11,577 nt of DNA from positions 1 through 11,577 of the forward strand of contig JANXTP010000131.1 in NCBI GenBank assembly GCA_025352345.1. The letters are read 5' to 3'. Positions 1-6,428 of this stretch are shown piece after piece. Under the pieces are notes generated by a model, which was not told the origin of the DNA, searched no databases, and saw only the letters and a program-made list of their open reading frames with translations. The position numbers and the translations under genes are program-made. Position 1 is the first letter of the stretch; every line of letters begins with the position of its first letter. This DNA is from Burkholderiales bacterium (GTDB taxonomy: Bacteria > Pseudomonadota > Gammaproteobacteria > Burkholderiales > Burkholderiaceae_C).

Positions 1-553
1 TGTTCTGTGCCGACAGGTTCGGCGCCGTCGCCACCGCGATGCAGTGCCGCAGCCGATCCGGGAAGCGCAGCGACCAACTCAGCGCCTGCATGCCACCCAG
101 ACTGCCGCCCAGCACGGCCGCGAGTTGCGTGATGCCCAGGGCGTCCAGCAGCAGCGCCTGCGCGTCGACCCAGTCTTCGACCGTCACCACCGGAAAATCC
201 GCGCCGTAGGGCGCGCCGGTGTCGGGGTTGGTCTGCATCGGCCCGGTCGAGCCGAAACACGAGCCCAGGTTGTTCACGCCGATCACGAAAAAGCGGTTCG
301 TGTCGAGCGGCTTGCCCGGCCCGATGAGGTTGTCCCACCAGCCCTCGCTCTTGCGCTGCCCGGCGTAGGTGCCCGCCACGTGGTGACTGGCATTGAGCGC
401 GTGGCACACCAGCACCGCATTGCTGCGCGCGGCATTCAGCGCGCCGTAGGTTTCGTACATCAGCGTGTAATCGCGCAACACCGCGCCACTGCGCAGCGGC
501 AACGCTTGCGAGAACGCCATCGATTGCGGGGAAACCAGTCCCAGAGCATTCAT
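1..553 (-). CDS. metX: homoserine O-acyltransferase MetX (3' end cut by window)
   Basis: This enzyme acylates the hydroxyl of L-homoserine, the first committed step of methionine synthesis in the cytoplasm. The visible 184 codons begin MNALGLVSPQSMAF and include SNAVLVCHALNASHHVAG, then GWWDNLIGPGKPLDT, RFFVIGVNNLG and GGSLGGMQAL. The last holds the nucleophile serine of the alpha/beta-hydrolase fold. The fragment ends in APNLSAQN, typical of MetX, so about half of a roughly 380-residue protein is present. I chose the ATG at 553-551 because it fits the family N-terminus and no in-frame start lies just upstream; no clear Shine-Dalgarno is visible. Betaproteobacterial MetX proteins are often succinyl- rather than acetyl-transferases, and the fragment does not settle which acyl-CoA is used. 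It is divergent from the glycosyltransferase at 897. Confidence 0.95.
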   Translation of the reverse strand, partial: MNALGLVSPQSMAFSQALPLRSGAVLRDYTLMYETYGALNAARSNAVLVCHALNASHHVAGTYAGQRKSEGWWDNLIGPGKPLDTNRFFVIGVNNLGSCFGSTGPMQTNPDTGAPYGADFPVVTVEDWVDAQALLLDALGITQLAAVLGGSLGGMQALSWSLRFPDRLRHCIAVATAPNLSAQN

Positions 554-754
554 AGATGGAGTCGCCGACGGGCCACACGTGCCAGGGTCGCAGCGGTAAA
601 AAGCATCGTCATGGTGTGACGGGACGGGCCCGCCGATCCTGTATTTAGCTGGGTTTGTAGAGCGCCCGCAAGCCGGAGCAAATCAGCGCTGCCTTTCATT
701 CTATCGATCGACAGTTTCCTCTCCACCTGACTTGGAACTGTCCGTTCCGGAGCG

Positions 755-785
755 TTGACCGCTACCGCCCGGCTCACCTGATAAG
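755..785 (+). promoter_or_regulatory. tentative promoter of GT39 copy A
   Basis: TTGACC at 755-760 resembles a -35 hexamer, and GATAAG at 780-785 matches four of six -10 bases. The 19-base spacer is longer than ideal. The same arrangement (ATGACC, 19 bases, GATAAG) is kept upstream of copy B at 4717-4747, which is the main reason to list it. The shared blocks could instead be a regulator site or leader RNA. Confidence 0.3.
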
Positions 786-851
786 GCCTTCTTAAGGGGG
801 TTTCCGCGATGATTAGGCCCCGTTGGAATGCTCAGTGCCGAGGCGATAACG

Positions 852-878
852 ATGGGTCGGCTGTGCCAGAGCGCCTGA
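852..878 (+). other. 8-codon upstream reading frame before GT39 copy A
   Basis: ATG at 852 opens a short frame, MGRLCQSA, that stops at TGA 876-878, in frame with and 18 bases before the copy A start. GAGG at 839-842 lies about 9 bases upstream and could serve as a ribosome binding site. The equivalent ATG in copy B (4809) runs on without a stop into the GT39 frame. It could be a leader peptide or the remnant of a longer N-terminus; no proof of translation can be seen. Confidence 0.3.
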
Positions 879-896
879 AAAACTACGGCACTGCCA

Positions 897-2420
897 ATGA
901 ACGAGCTTATCGCCAGTGAGGCCAAGATCTGCGAAGTTAAGGGGCCGGCCAGCGCGCCGGATGCTCTGACGCCGTCGTCGGTCGCTTTGGCCTTAACGGC
1001 CTTCGCAATCATCTGGATCAGCACTCTCGTCCTCACCAGTCGGTCGCCTCCAGTCGACAATTTGGAGCAGCTGACGTGGGTCAGATCCCTTGAATGGGGC
1101 TACTACAAACACCCGCCGCTGCCGACGTGGCTGATCTGGTTGCCGGTCAAGGCCTTTGGACTGTCCGTCTGGACCAGCTACGTGACAGGTGCGGTCATGA
1201 CCCTGGGGTCGATGACCATCATCTGGCGCCTGCTCGTCACACTGCGCGGGTCGGCATTCGCCGACTTGGCGCTTCTTTCTGCCTTGTGCATCACGTACTA
1301 CAACGGAAGGCTGTACTACTACAACCACAACATCGTCCTGTTGTTCATTTCTGTGGCCAGCGCGGCCCTGCTGTGGCAGGCATACAGCACTCGACACCTG
1401 CGATGGTGGATTGCGTTTGGCGTTGCGATTGGATTGGGCGCCTTGTCGAAGTACCAGATCGCCGTCACGATCTTGTCCGGGCTGGTGTTTTTTTGCTCGC
1501 AGCGTGCCTGGCGAGATCCCGCGCATCGCCTGGGCCTGCTCTGCGCGGGCTTGACGGGATTGCTCATCTTCGTGCCGCACATCGCGTGGCTCAGCGATCA
1601 CGAATTCGGACCCATCGGCTATGCCGTCGATTCTTCGCTGGGGGCGGATTTGGGTGCCGTGACACGAATGAAGAACATGTGGGCGTGGTTGACCAATCAA
1701 TTGCTCAATCGGGCAGCGCCGGCCTTTGTCCTTCTGGCGGTGGCTGCGTGGCAGTTGAGAACGCTGGGGCCTGCAAACGGCGCCCACCTGGAGGTGAAGG
1801 ATGTATTTCCCCGCGACCCTGCGAGGGCCTTGATTTTCGCCTGGGGAGCCGTGCCGCTTTGCCTCATGTCTTGCGTCAGCCTGTTCTTTGGTGCGGATCT
1901 CAAAGGGCATTGGGGCACGCCCTTCCTGATTTTCGTGGTCCCCGCGGTCATGGAGCTGGCCCCGCGTGGCTTTTGGGACAGGTGTCACTGGAGAAAAGTA
2001 CTTTGGGCGTTCTTGGTGATTCAGGGCTTGTTGCTCATCGCCGATTACCGTACTTCGCTGGACGCGCCAGCGCCATTCAGTACCCATCATTGGCGCAACT
2101 TCGATTCGATCGCGTATGCCAAAAGCGTCAGTGAACCCGCGCGAGCCGAACTCGGTGGTCCTGTTCGCGTTGTCATTGGGGGTTACTTGGAAGCCGTTAC
2201 CTTGGCCTACCAATTGCCGGAAAAGCCACTTGTCTTGATCGATGGCCGCATGGACCGGAGCCCGTGGATTCGCCCCGGCATGATTGAGCGATGTGGGGCG
2301 GTCGAGTTGGGTGCCACCGATGTGCTCGACGGTGCAAAGCCCCTAGGGCCGATGCTGCCGGGGCTGGCGTGGCGTGTGCTCAGGCCCCAACCCAGCGCCG
2401 GGCCATGTGAACTGAAGTGA
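897..2420 (+). CDS. GT39/ArnT-like polyprenyl-phosphate-sugar transferase, copy A
   Basis: This 507-residue polytopic protein fits the GT-C membrane glycosyltransferases of the GT39/PMT_2 group, which take a sugar from a polyprenyl phosphate carrier on the periplasmic face and pass it to lipid A, glycan or protein. After the first membrane segment (about residues 29-48) comes the expected acidic loop, PPVDNLEQLTWVRSLEWGYY, with Asp54 and Glu57 as candidate catalytic or metal-contacting residues, followed by KHPPLPTWL. I count about ten to twelve hydrophobic segments up to residue 383, then a hydrophilic C-terminal stretch of about 110 residues (395-507). It is about three-quarters identical, by eye, to copy B across residues 54-290. 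The start is fixed at 897 by an in-frame TGA at 876-878; no good Shine-Dalgarno is seen. Acceptor and sugar cannot be read from sequence; an aminosugar to lipid A is inferred from the neighbours. GC looks lower than in copy B. Confidence 0.85.
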   Translation: MNELIASEAKICEVKGPASAPDALTPSSVALALTAFAIIWISTLVLTSRSPPVDNLEQLTWVRSLEWGYYKHPPLPTWLIWLPVKAFGLSVWTSYVTGAVMTLGSMTIIWRLLVTLRGSAFADLALLSALCITYYNGRLYYYNHNIVLLFISVASAALLWQAYSTRHLRWWIAFGVAIGLGALSKYQIAVTILSGLVFFCSQRAWRDPAHRLGLLCAGLTGLLIFVPHIAWLSDHEFGPIGYAVDSSLGADLGAVTRMKNMWAWLTNQLLNRAAPAFVLLAVAAWQLRTLGPANGAHLEVKDVFPRDPARALIFAWGAVPLCLMSCVSLFFGADLKGHWGTPFLIFVVPAVMELAPRGFWDRCHWRKVLWAFLVIQGLLLIADYRTSLDAPAPFSTHHWRNFDSIAYAKSVSEPARAELGGPVRVVIGGYLEAVTLAYQLPEKPLVLIDGRMDRSPWIRPGMIERCGAVELGATDVLDGAKPLGPMLPGLAWRVLRPQPSAGPCELK

Positions 2421-2540
2421 AGTGAATCAGGTGCGCGCGCCGAACTCGCTGGTGGCGACTGCCAACGGGAGCCTTCGTCCGCCGAAGTAAGAACGGTGAG
2501 GTGGGCGAGCGGGTTGAACCGAGTCCCGTCATCGGCAAGG

Positions 2541-4367
2541 TCAGCGAATCCAGTCAAGCGGATCCTCCACGAGACCCGGCTTCTGTCCTCGGTTTTCCAA
2601 GAAGATGCGGTGCCAAATGGCAAACTGCATTACACCCCATACCTGCTCGCTGTATGCGCCAGTGCGGCGCTGGGTTTCGATGAGGCGCTTGATTTCGTCG
2701 GCGTTGAACCAACCCTTGATGGCGCGGTTGCTGGCCAGCGCGCCGCCCAAACCGCGCAAGAACTCGTCATTCAGGAGGCGACGTATCGGCACATGAAAGC
2801 CCCTCTTGCTTTGCATCAAGTGCTCGCCAGCGATGTATCGCTGACCCCACCGCCGCAGGAAGTACTTTCCGATGTTTCCTTGTACCTTCCATTCGTCGGG
2901 TAGCGAGAGGCCGAACTCGACGATCCGGTGATCCAGGTAGGGGACTCGAGCCTCCACACCAAACGCCATCAGGCTGCGATCCACCTTCACCAGCAGCTTG
3001 TCGGGTAACGCTGTCACCAGATCGTAGTGCTGCAATCTCTGAATATCACTCCAAGTGCTTGGCGTCTTTCTCCAATCGTCGATTTGTGCTTGGCGAAAGG
3101 CATTTGACACCGCCTCCAGACGGGGTGAGTACAAGCGCTTGCGCAGGGATCGCGGCCAGCGGTTACGGGATCGGAAACCACCGACGCCTGGCCGTAACAG
3201 GTTCGACAGCCAGCGCTGAAAGGGCGACTTGCGGTATCGGGCATAGCCCGCGAAAGCCTCGTCCCCTCCCTCACCCGTAAAGATCACCTTGAGGGATTGC
3301 CCCGCCTTCTCGGCCAGCAGAGAGGTGGGTAAAACGGCAAGGTCGAGCATCAGCTCGTCGGTGGACCAGATGGCGTGGGGCACGCGAGAGAGCAATTCTT
3401 GCGGCGTGATCTCGAGTGAAGTGTGGCGCGTGCCAAACTGGCGTGCAATTTTCTCGGCAGCAGTGGACTCGTTGCGATACCGATCGACCGAGTAGCCCAC
3501 CGAAAAGCTTTCGATCGATCTCCCGTGCATCTGCGCCAGCATGGCGCACAGAATGCTCGAGTCGACACCACCAGAGAGCAGCAAGCCGAACGGAACGTCG
3601 GCACGCATGTGCTCTCGCATGACCTGCTCGAACAGTGCAGAAAACTCCTCCTGCGCTTCCAGCATTGTCGTTTGCTGCGTCCGCAGCGGGCCAATTGACC
3701 AGTAGCGCTGCACGTCGCATTGCAGGTCATAGTCGATCGTGATCGCATGTCCGGGTGGCACCCGCGATATCCCCACCAGAGCTGTTTGCTCACCGGACAG
3801 AAACTCGTTCTCGAGGAATTGAACGACCCCATCTGCACTGAGTTCTGGGGTCGATGGCAAAAGCGCCAGCAGCGCTTTGATCTCGGAGCCAAAGGCAATG
3901 CGGCTGCCGTCGCGGAACACGTAGAGCGGCTTGATGCCCAGCCGGTCACGTGCAAGCACGATGCGACGGTTGATGCGATCGTGGATCGCAAGTGCAAACA
4001 TGCCATTGAGCCGGCGCAGGCCTGCAATGCCCTCAGCCGCGTAAACCTGCAGAACGCACTCCGAATCCGAATGCGTCAGTGGAACGGTACCGGTCTTGGC
4101 AATGAACTCGTCGCGCAACTCCAGGTAGTTGTAGATCTCTCCGTTGACAACCGCGGAGAGCTCACCGCCGGGTGTAACGATTGGTTGATGACCACCCGCC
4201 AAGTCGATGATCGACAGGCGGGTATGAACGAATCCAATGGGACCATCCAGTGTGATCCCGAAGTCATCCGGTCCACGATGCCGCAGAGCCGAGGCGGCAG
4301 CCTCAAGGCCGACACGCAATCTCTCCGCTGGGCCAGTCGATGTCACAACACCCGCTATTCCGCACAT
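2541..4367 (-). CDS. asnB: asparagine synthase (glutamine-hydrolysing) family amidotransferase
   Basis: This 608-residue protein has the two-domain AsnB layout. An N-terminal class II glutamine amidotransferase domain (about 1-215) releases ammonia from glutamine. A C-terminal ATP-pyrophosphatase domain (about 240-590) activates a carboxylate by adenylation and amidates it, classically aspartate to asparagine. Visible are MCGIAG with nucleophile Cys2, RHRGPDD (29-35), TRLSIIDL (49-56), VNGEIYN (74-80), the P-loop-type SGGVDSS (265-271), TGEGGDEAFAGY (364-375) and VPYLDHRIVEF (475-485). I placed the start at 4367 rather than 4427 because Cys2 must become N-terminal after Met removal. It is convergent with GT39 copy A and points away from copy B, so it is transcribed alone. 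It could be a true asparagine synthetase, or a family member amidating a sugar acid or other carboxylate in a surface-glycan pathway; sequence alone does not decide. Confidence 0.9.
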   Translation of the reverse strand: MCGIAGVVTSTGPAERLRVGLEAAASALRHRGPDDFGITLDGPIGFVHTRLSIIDLAGGHQPIVTPGGELSAVVNGEIYNYLELRDEFIAKTGTVPLTHSDSECVLQVYAAEGIAGLRRLNGMFALAIHDRINRRIVLARDRLGIKPLYVFRDGSRIAFGSEIKALLALLPSTPELSADGVVQFLENEFLSGEQTALVGISRVPPGHAITIDYDLQCDVQRYWSIGPLRTQQTTMLEAQEEFSALFEQVMREHMRADVPFGLLLSGGVDSSILCAMLAQMHGRSIESFSVGYSVDRYRNESTAAEKIARQFGTRHTSLEITPQELLSRVPHAIWSTDELMLDLAVLPTSLLAEKAGQSLKVIFTGEGGDEAFAGYARYRKSPFQRWLSNLLRPGVGGFRSRNRWPRSLRKRLYSPRLEAVSNAFRQAQIDDWRKTPSTWSDIQRLQHYDLVTALPDKLLVKVDRSLMAFGVEARVPYLDHRIVEFGLSLPDEWKVQGNIGKYFLRRWGQRYIAGEHLMQSKRGFHVPIRRLLNDEFLRGLGGALASNRAIKGWFNADEIKRLIETQRRTGAYSEQVWGVMQFAIWHRIFLENRGQKPGLVEDPLDWIR

Positions 4368-4484
4368 CCATGGATCCAATTCAGCGAATGCCGTTTGTTG
4401 ACTGGCTGGCCGTGGTTCGGTCGGCACCCGACCGCGGCCCTTGTCAAGCGGATCGCAGCCGAGACTCTTTCTTGACTATGTCAC

Positions 4485-4606
4485 AAGCGCCATCTTGCGC
4501 TTAATCGGCCGCAGCCAGGGCGGCGGCGTGTTGTGATCGGGTGATTCACATGCTGCCGCCCGGCAGCTGAGCACCCTCCGCAGCTTGCGCTGCTTGCGTC
4601 GCAGCG
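4485..4606 (-). promoter_or_regulatory. cluster of three stem-loops upstream of asnB
   Basis: Three perfect 6-base-pair stems lie close together: AAGCGC/GCGCTT (4485-4502, 6-base loop), GCTGCC/GGCAGC (4552-4567, 4-base loop) and CGCTGC/GCAGCG (4588-4606, 7-base loop). None is followed by a T-run on either strand, so none is a standard terminator. Read on the minus strand they fall 118-239 bases before the asnB start and could be part of a structured leader. Short GC stems are common by chance in such DNA. Confidence 0.3.
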
Positions 4607-4710
4607 ATTGACTCGGCCTTTCCCCGGTACTGGGCCGCCGAGCTGCCGGGTCGTCAACGGCGCGTGATCCCGTCGCAACCCCCTGAACTCGCCGCCCAAC
4701 CTCGTTTCTG

Positions 4711-4878
4711 GCGTCAATGACCGTGCGGTGAGGGCTTGTCCGATAAGCCATGATTAAGTGATGTAGGGCTATCCTAGTGGTTGAAATGCGTTCCACTGGG
4801 ATCAAGTGATGAGTCTGGGTGTGCCCGATGCTTGTGTGAAATCGGCGGTACTGTCACTGGACGATTCGATCGACAGGA
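4711..4878 (+). repeat. leader of GT39 copy B, homologous to leader of copy A
   Basis: This is the partner of the 752-897 stretch, sharing GATAAG (4742), TTAAG (4754), GTTGAAATGC (4780), GATGAGTC (4808), GTGTGCC and the 12-base start-codon block. The homology continues into the coding region. It supports a duplication that included upstream sequence, followed by divergence and separation by asnB. Confidence 0.65.
4717..4747 (+). promoter_or_regulatory. tentative promoter of the copy B operon
   Basis: ATGACC (4717-4722) and GATAAG (4742-4747) are separated by 19 bases, as in the copy A leader. The hexamers are weak matches to a sigma-70 promoter. Conservation between the two leaders is the support; the element could equally be an activator site. 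Confidence 0.25.
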
Positions 4879-6368
4879 TGAGCGAGCTTGCGTGGTCGGG
4901 TCGCCGACGGATCGATTTCACCGGTCTCGACATCGCGATCGGGCTGATGCTGTTCGCAGCCGTCTGGCTGAGCGTTCTCGCGTTCACCAGCCTGTCACCG
5001 CCCGTCGACAACATCGAGCAATTGACCTGGGTTCGATCGCTGGAATGGGGCTACTACAAGCATCCGCCCCTCCCGACCTGGCTGCTCTGGTTGCCCGTGA
5101 AGCTGTTCGGCCTGTCAGCCTGGGCCAGTTATGGCATGGGCGCCGTGATGACACTGGGGGCGTTGGCGATCATGTGGCGCCTGCTCGTGACGCTGCGCGG
5201 CCCGGCCTATGCAGGCCTTGCGCTGCTGGCCGCGTTGTGCATCACCTACTACAACGGCAGGCTCAATTACTACAACCACAACATCGTCCTGATGTTGATC
5301 GCCACGGCGAGCGCAGCACTGTGCTGGCAGGCATTTGCCACCCGGCGCCTGCGCTGGTGGATCGCGCTGGGTGTCGCGATCGGGCTGGGCCTGCTGTCCA
5401 AGTACCAGATCGCGGTGACGGTGACGTCGGTGCTGGCATTCGCCCTCCATCAACGAGCATGGCGCGACCCGGTACATCGCGTCGGGTTGCTGTGCGCCAC
5501 CCTGGTGGCCCTGCTGATGTTCGCGCCGCACATCGAATGGCTGCGTGGACACAACTTCGGGCCGATCGAGTACGCAGAGGACACGTCGATCGGGATCGGC
5601 CTGGGCGCATGGGCGCGGTTCAAGAATTCCTTGGGCTGGTTGGTCGATCAGCTGCTCAACCGGGGGCTGCCAGCATTCGCGCTGCTGGCAGTCGCGGCAT
5701 GGCAGTGGCGCACACCGAAGCGCACGACGCCCGCGGAACCCGTGGCTCAGGCTGCGCCGCATCGCGACCCCGCGAAAGCCCTGATCTACGCCTGGGGCCT
5801 GTTGCCGCTGTGTTTCATGACGTTGGTCGGCGTCGCCACGGGCGCTGAATTGCCTGCGCACTGGGGGACGCCCTTTTTGCTGTTCGCGGTGCCTGCCGCG
5901 ATGGAACTGGCACCACCCCGGTTCTGGGATCGCGCTGACCTGGCGAAAATCCTGTGCGCGTTCCTGTTCATCCAGGTCTTGGTGATGGCACGGGACTACG
6001 TCACGTCGCCGCATGGGATTGCTGCGCTGGCCAACAACCATTGGCGCAATTTCAGTTCTCAGGAGTTTGAGCAGAGCATCGCCGATGCGGCCCGCGACCA
6101 ACTGCGAGGCCCGGTCCGCATCGTGATCGGCGAGAAGCAAATGGCCGAGACCTTGGCGCTGCAGTTGCCCGAACGACCTCTGGTCTTGATCGACGGCAGC
6201 TTCGACATCAGCCCCTGGCTGGAGCGCGATGCGGTGGAACGCTGTGGCGCGGTGGAGCTGGGCCCCACGACGACGCTGCAGGGCGGGACTCCCGTGGGCC
6301 TCCTGCTCCCGGCCACGTCGTGGCGGGTTCTGATGCCTCGACAGGGGGCGGCGCCGTGCGCGCTTTGA
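4878..6368 (+). CDS. GT39/ArnT-like polyprenyl-phosphate-sugar transferase, copy B
   Basis: This 496-residue polytopic membrane protein is a close paralogue of the protein at 897. It has the same first-loop motif PPVDNIEQLTWVRSLEWGYY (Asp44, Glu47), KHPPLPTWL, CITYYNGRL-YYNHNIVL and LSKYQIAVT, and ends in a hydrophilic domain with RPLVLIDG and VERCGAVELG. The expected role is periplasmic transfer of a sugar from undecaprenyl phosphate to lipid A or another envelope acceptor. The frame stays open upstream to ATG 4809 and GTG 4806. I prefer 4878 because its ATGAGCGAGCTT matches the copy A start, the copy A leader has a stop in this frame, and third positions in 4809-4877 look less coding-like. 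The ribosome binding site is weak for each choice. It lies 60 bases before the GT2 gene, so it probably heads the operon supplying its own donor. Confidence 0.85.
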   Translation: MSELAWSGRRRIDFTGLDIAIGLMLFAAVWLSVLAFTSLSPPVDNIEQLTWVRSLEWGYYKHPPLPTWLLWLPVKLFGLSAWASYGMGAVMTLGALAIMWRLLVTLRGPAYAGLALLAALCITYYNGRLNYYNHNIVLMLIATASAALCWQAFATRRLRWWIALGVAIGLGLLSKYQIAVTVTSVLAFALHQRAWRDPVHRVGLLCATLVALLMFAPHIEWLRGHNFGPIEYAEDTSIGIGLGAWARFKNSLGWLVDQLLNRGLPAFALLAVAAWQWRTPKRTTPAEPVAQAAPHRDPAKALIYAWGLLPLCFMTLVGVATGAELPAHWGTPFLLFAVPAAMELAPPRFWDRADLAKILCAFLFIQVLVMARDYVTSPHGIAALANNHWRNFSSQEFEQSIADAARDQLRGPVRIVIGEKQMAETLALQLPERPLVLIDGSFDISPWLERDAVERCGAVELGPTTTLQGGTPVGLLLPATSWRVLMPRQGAAPCAL

Positions 6369-6373
6369 GTTTG

Positions 6374-6399
6374 CCCATCGACCCATCGAAAGACGGGTC
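6374..6399 (+). other. tandem 8-base repeat and small hairpin between copy B and GT2 genes
   Basis: CCCATCGA occurs twice head to tail (6374-6389). GACCC (6380-6384) can pair with GGGTC (6395-6399) across a 10-base loop. There is no T-run, so it is not a typical terminator. It might modestly affect processing or read-through within the operon, or be chance. Confidence 0.25.
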
Positions 6400-6428
6400 A
6401 CCGTGAAAGCAGTCTGGTAGAGGTTTCC

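Larger units (their letters stand above)
554..896. other. divergent intergenic region between metX and GT39 copy A
   Basis: These 343 bases separate two divergent genes and must hold both promoters. On the right they contain the stretch 752-896, homologous to the region upstream of GT39 copy B. A short inverted repeat GGAAC-N5-GTTCC lies at 734-748 and could be an operator or chance. On the minus strand a 20-codon reading frame (612-550) ends in an ATGA overlap with the metX start. No riboswitch, tRNA or convincing protein gene was recognised. I could not define a metX promoter with confidence. Confidence 0.6.
752..897 (+). repeat. leader of GT39 copy A, homologous to leader of copy B
   Basis: This stretch aligns collinearly by eye with 4711-4878. 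Shared blocks in order are GCGT...TGACCG, GATAAG (780 versus 4742), TTAAG exactly 12 bases later in both, GTTGRAATGC (822 versus 4780), GATGRGTC (851 versus 4808), TGTGCC, and ATGARCGAGCTT at the start codon (897 versus 4878). Intervals between blocks differ by only a few bases until the last one, where copy B has about 20 extra bases. The simplest reading is that the duplication that produced two GT39 genes included their upstream control region. Confidence 0.65.
4368..4877. other. non-coding region between asnB and GT39 copy B
   Basis: These 510 bases lie between the divergent asnB and copy B genes. The left part (4368-4620) is the probable asnB leader on the minus strand and holds three short perfect stem-loops. 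The right part (4711-4877) is homologous to the leader of copy A. Reading frames on the minus strand between 4476 and 4805 show no recognisable domain and are taken as chance. Nothing resembling a mobile element, a terminal inverted repeat or a tRNA was found, although this is where a junction would be expected if asnB had been inserted. Confidence 0.6.

Noticed and set aside
550..777. 75-codon minus-strand frame upstream of metX as an independent gene
   Set aside because: No ribosome binding site at its first start and no recognisable motif; only the short terminal part with the ATGA overlap seemed worth noting.
1094..2134. 346-codon plus-strand frame inside copy A, and 4781-5848 inside copy B
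   Set aside because: These out-of-frame shadows resemble each other only because the underlying genes are paralogous; their translations show no domain and no membrane pattern.
993..2213. Long minus-strand frame (406 codons) opposite GT39 copy A
   Set aside because: Rich in Arg, Gln, Pro and Asp with no domain; it mirrors a membrane protein gene with biased codons. The same holds for minus-strand frames at 5115-6554 and 8531-10186.
2421..2540. Possible bidirectional terminator between copy A and asnB (CTTCG/CGAAG at 2474-2488)
   Set aside because: Only five base pairs, no T-run on either side; too weak to list as a feature.
4368..4427. Twenty-residue N-terminal extension of the asnB frame
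   Set aside because: Class II amidotransferases need Cys at position 2, so translation should start at the Met before CGIAG (4367).
4476..4805. Minus-strand frame of 109 codons between asnB and copy B
   Set aside because: The composition is Arg/Pro-rich without recognisable motifs, and it lies over the leader homologous to that of copy A.
4368..4877. Mobile-element ends or target-site duplication around asnB
   Set aside because: No transposase, terminal inverted repeats or flanking direct repeats could be found by eye on either side of the gene.
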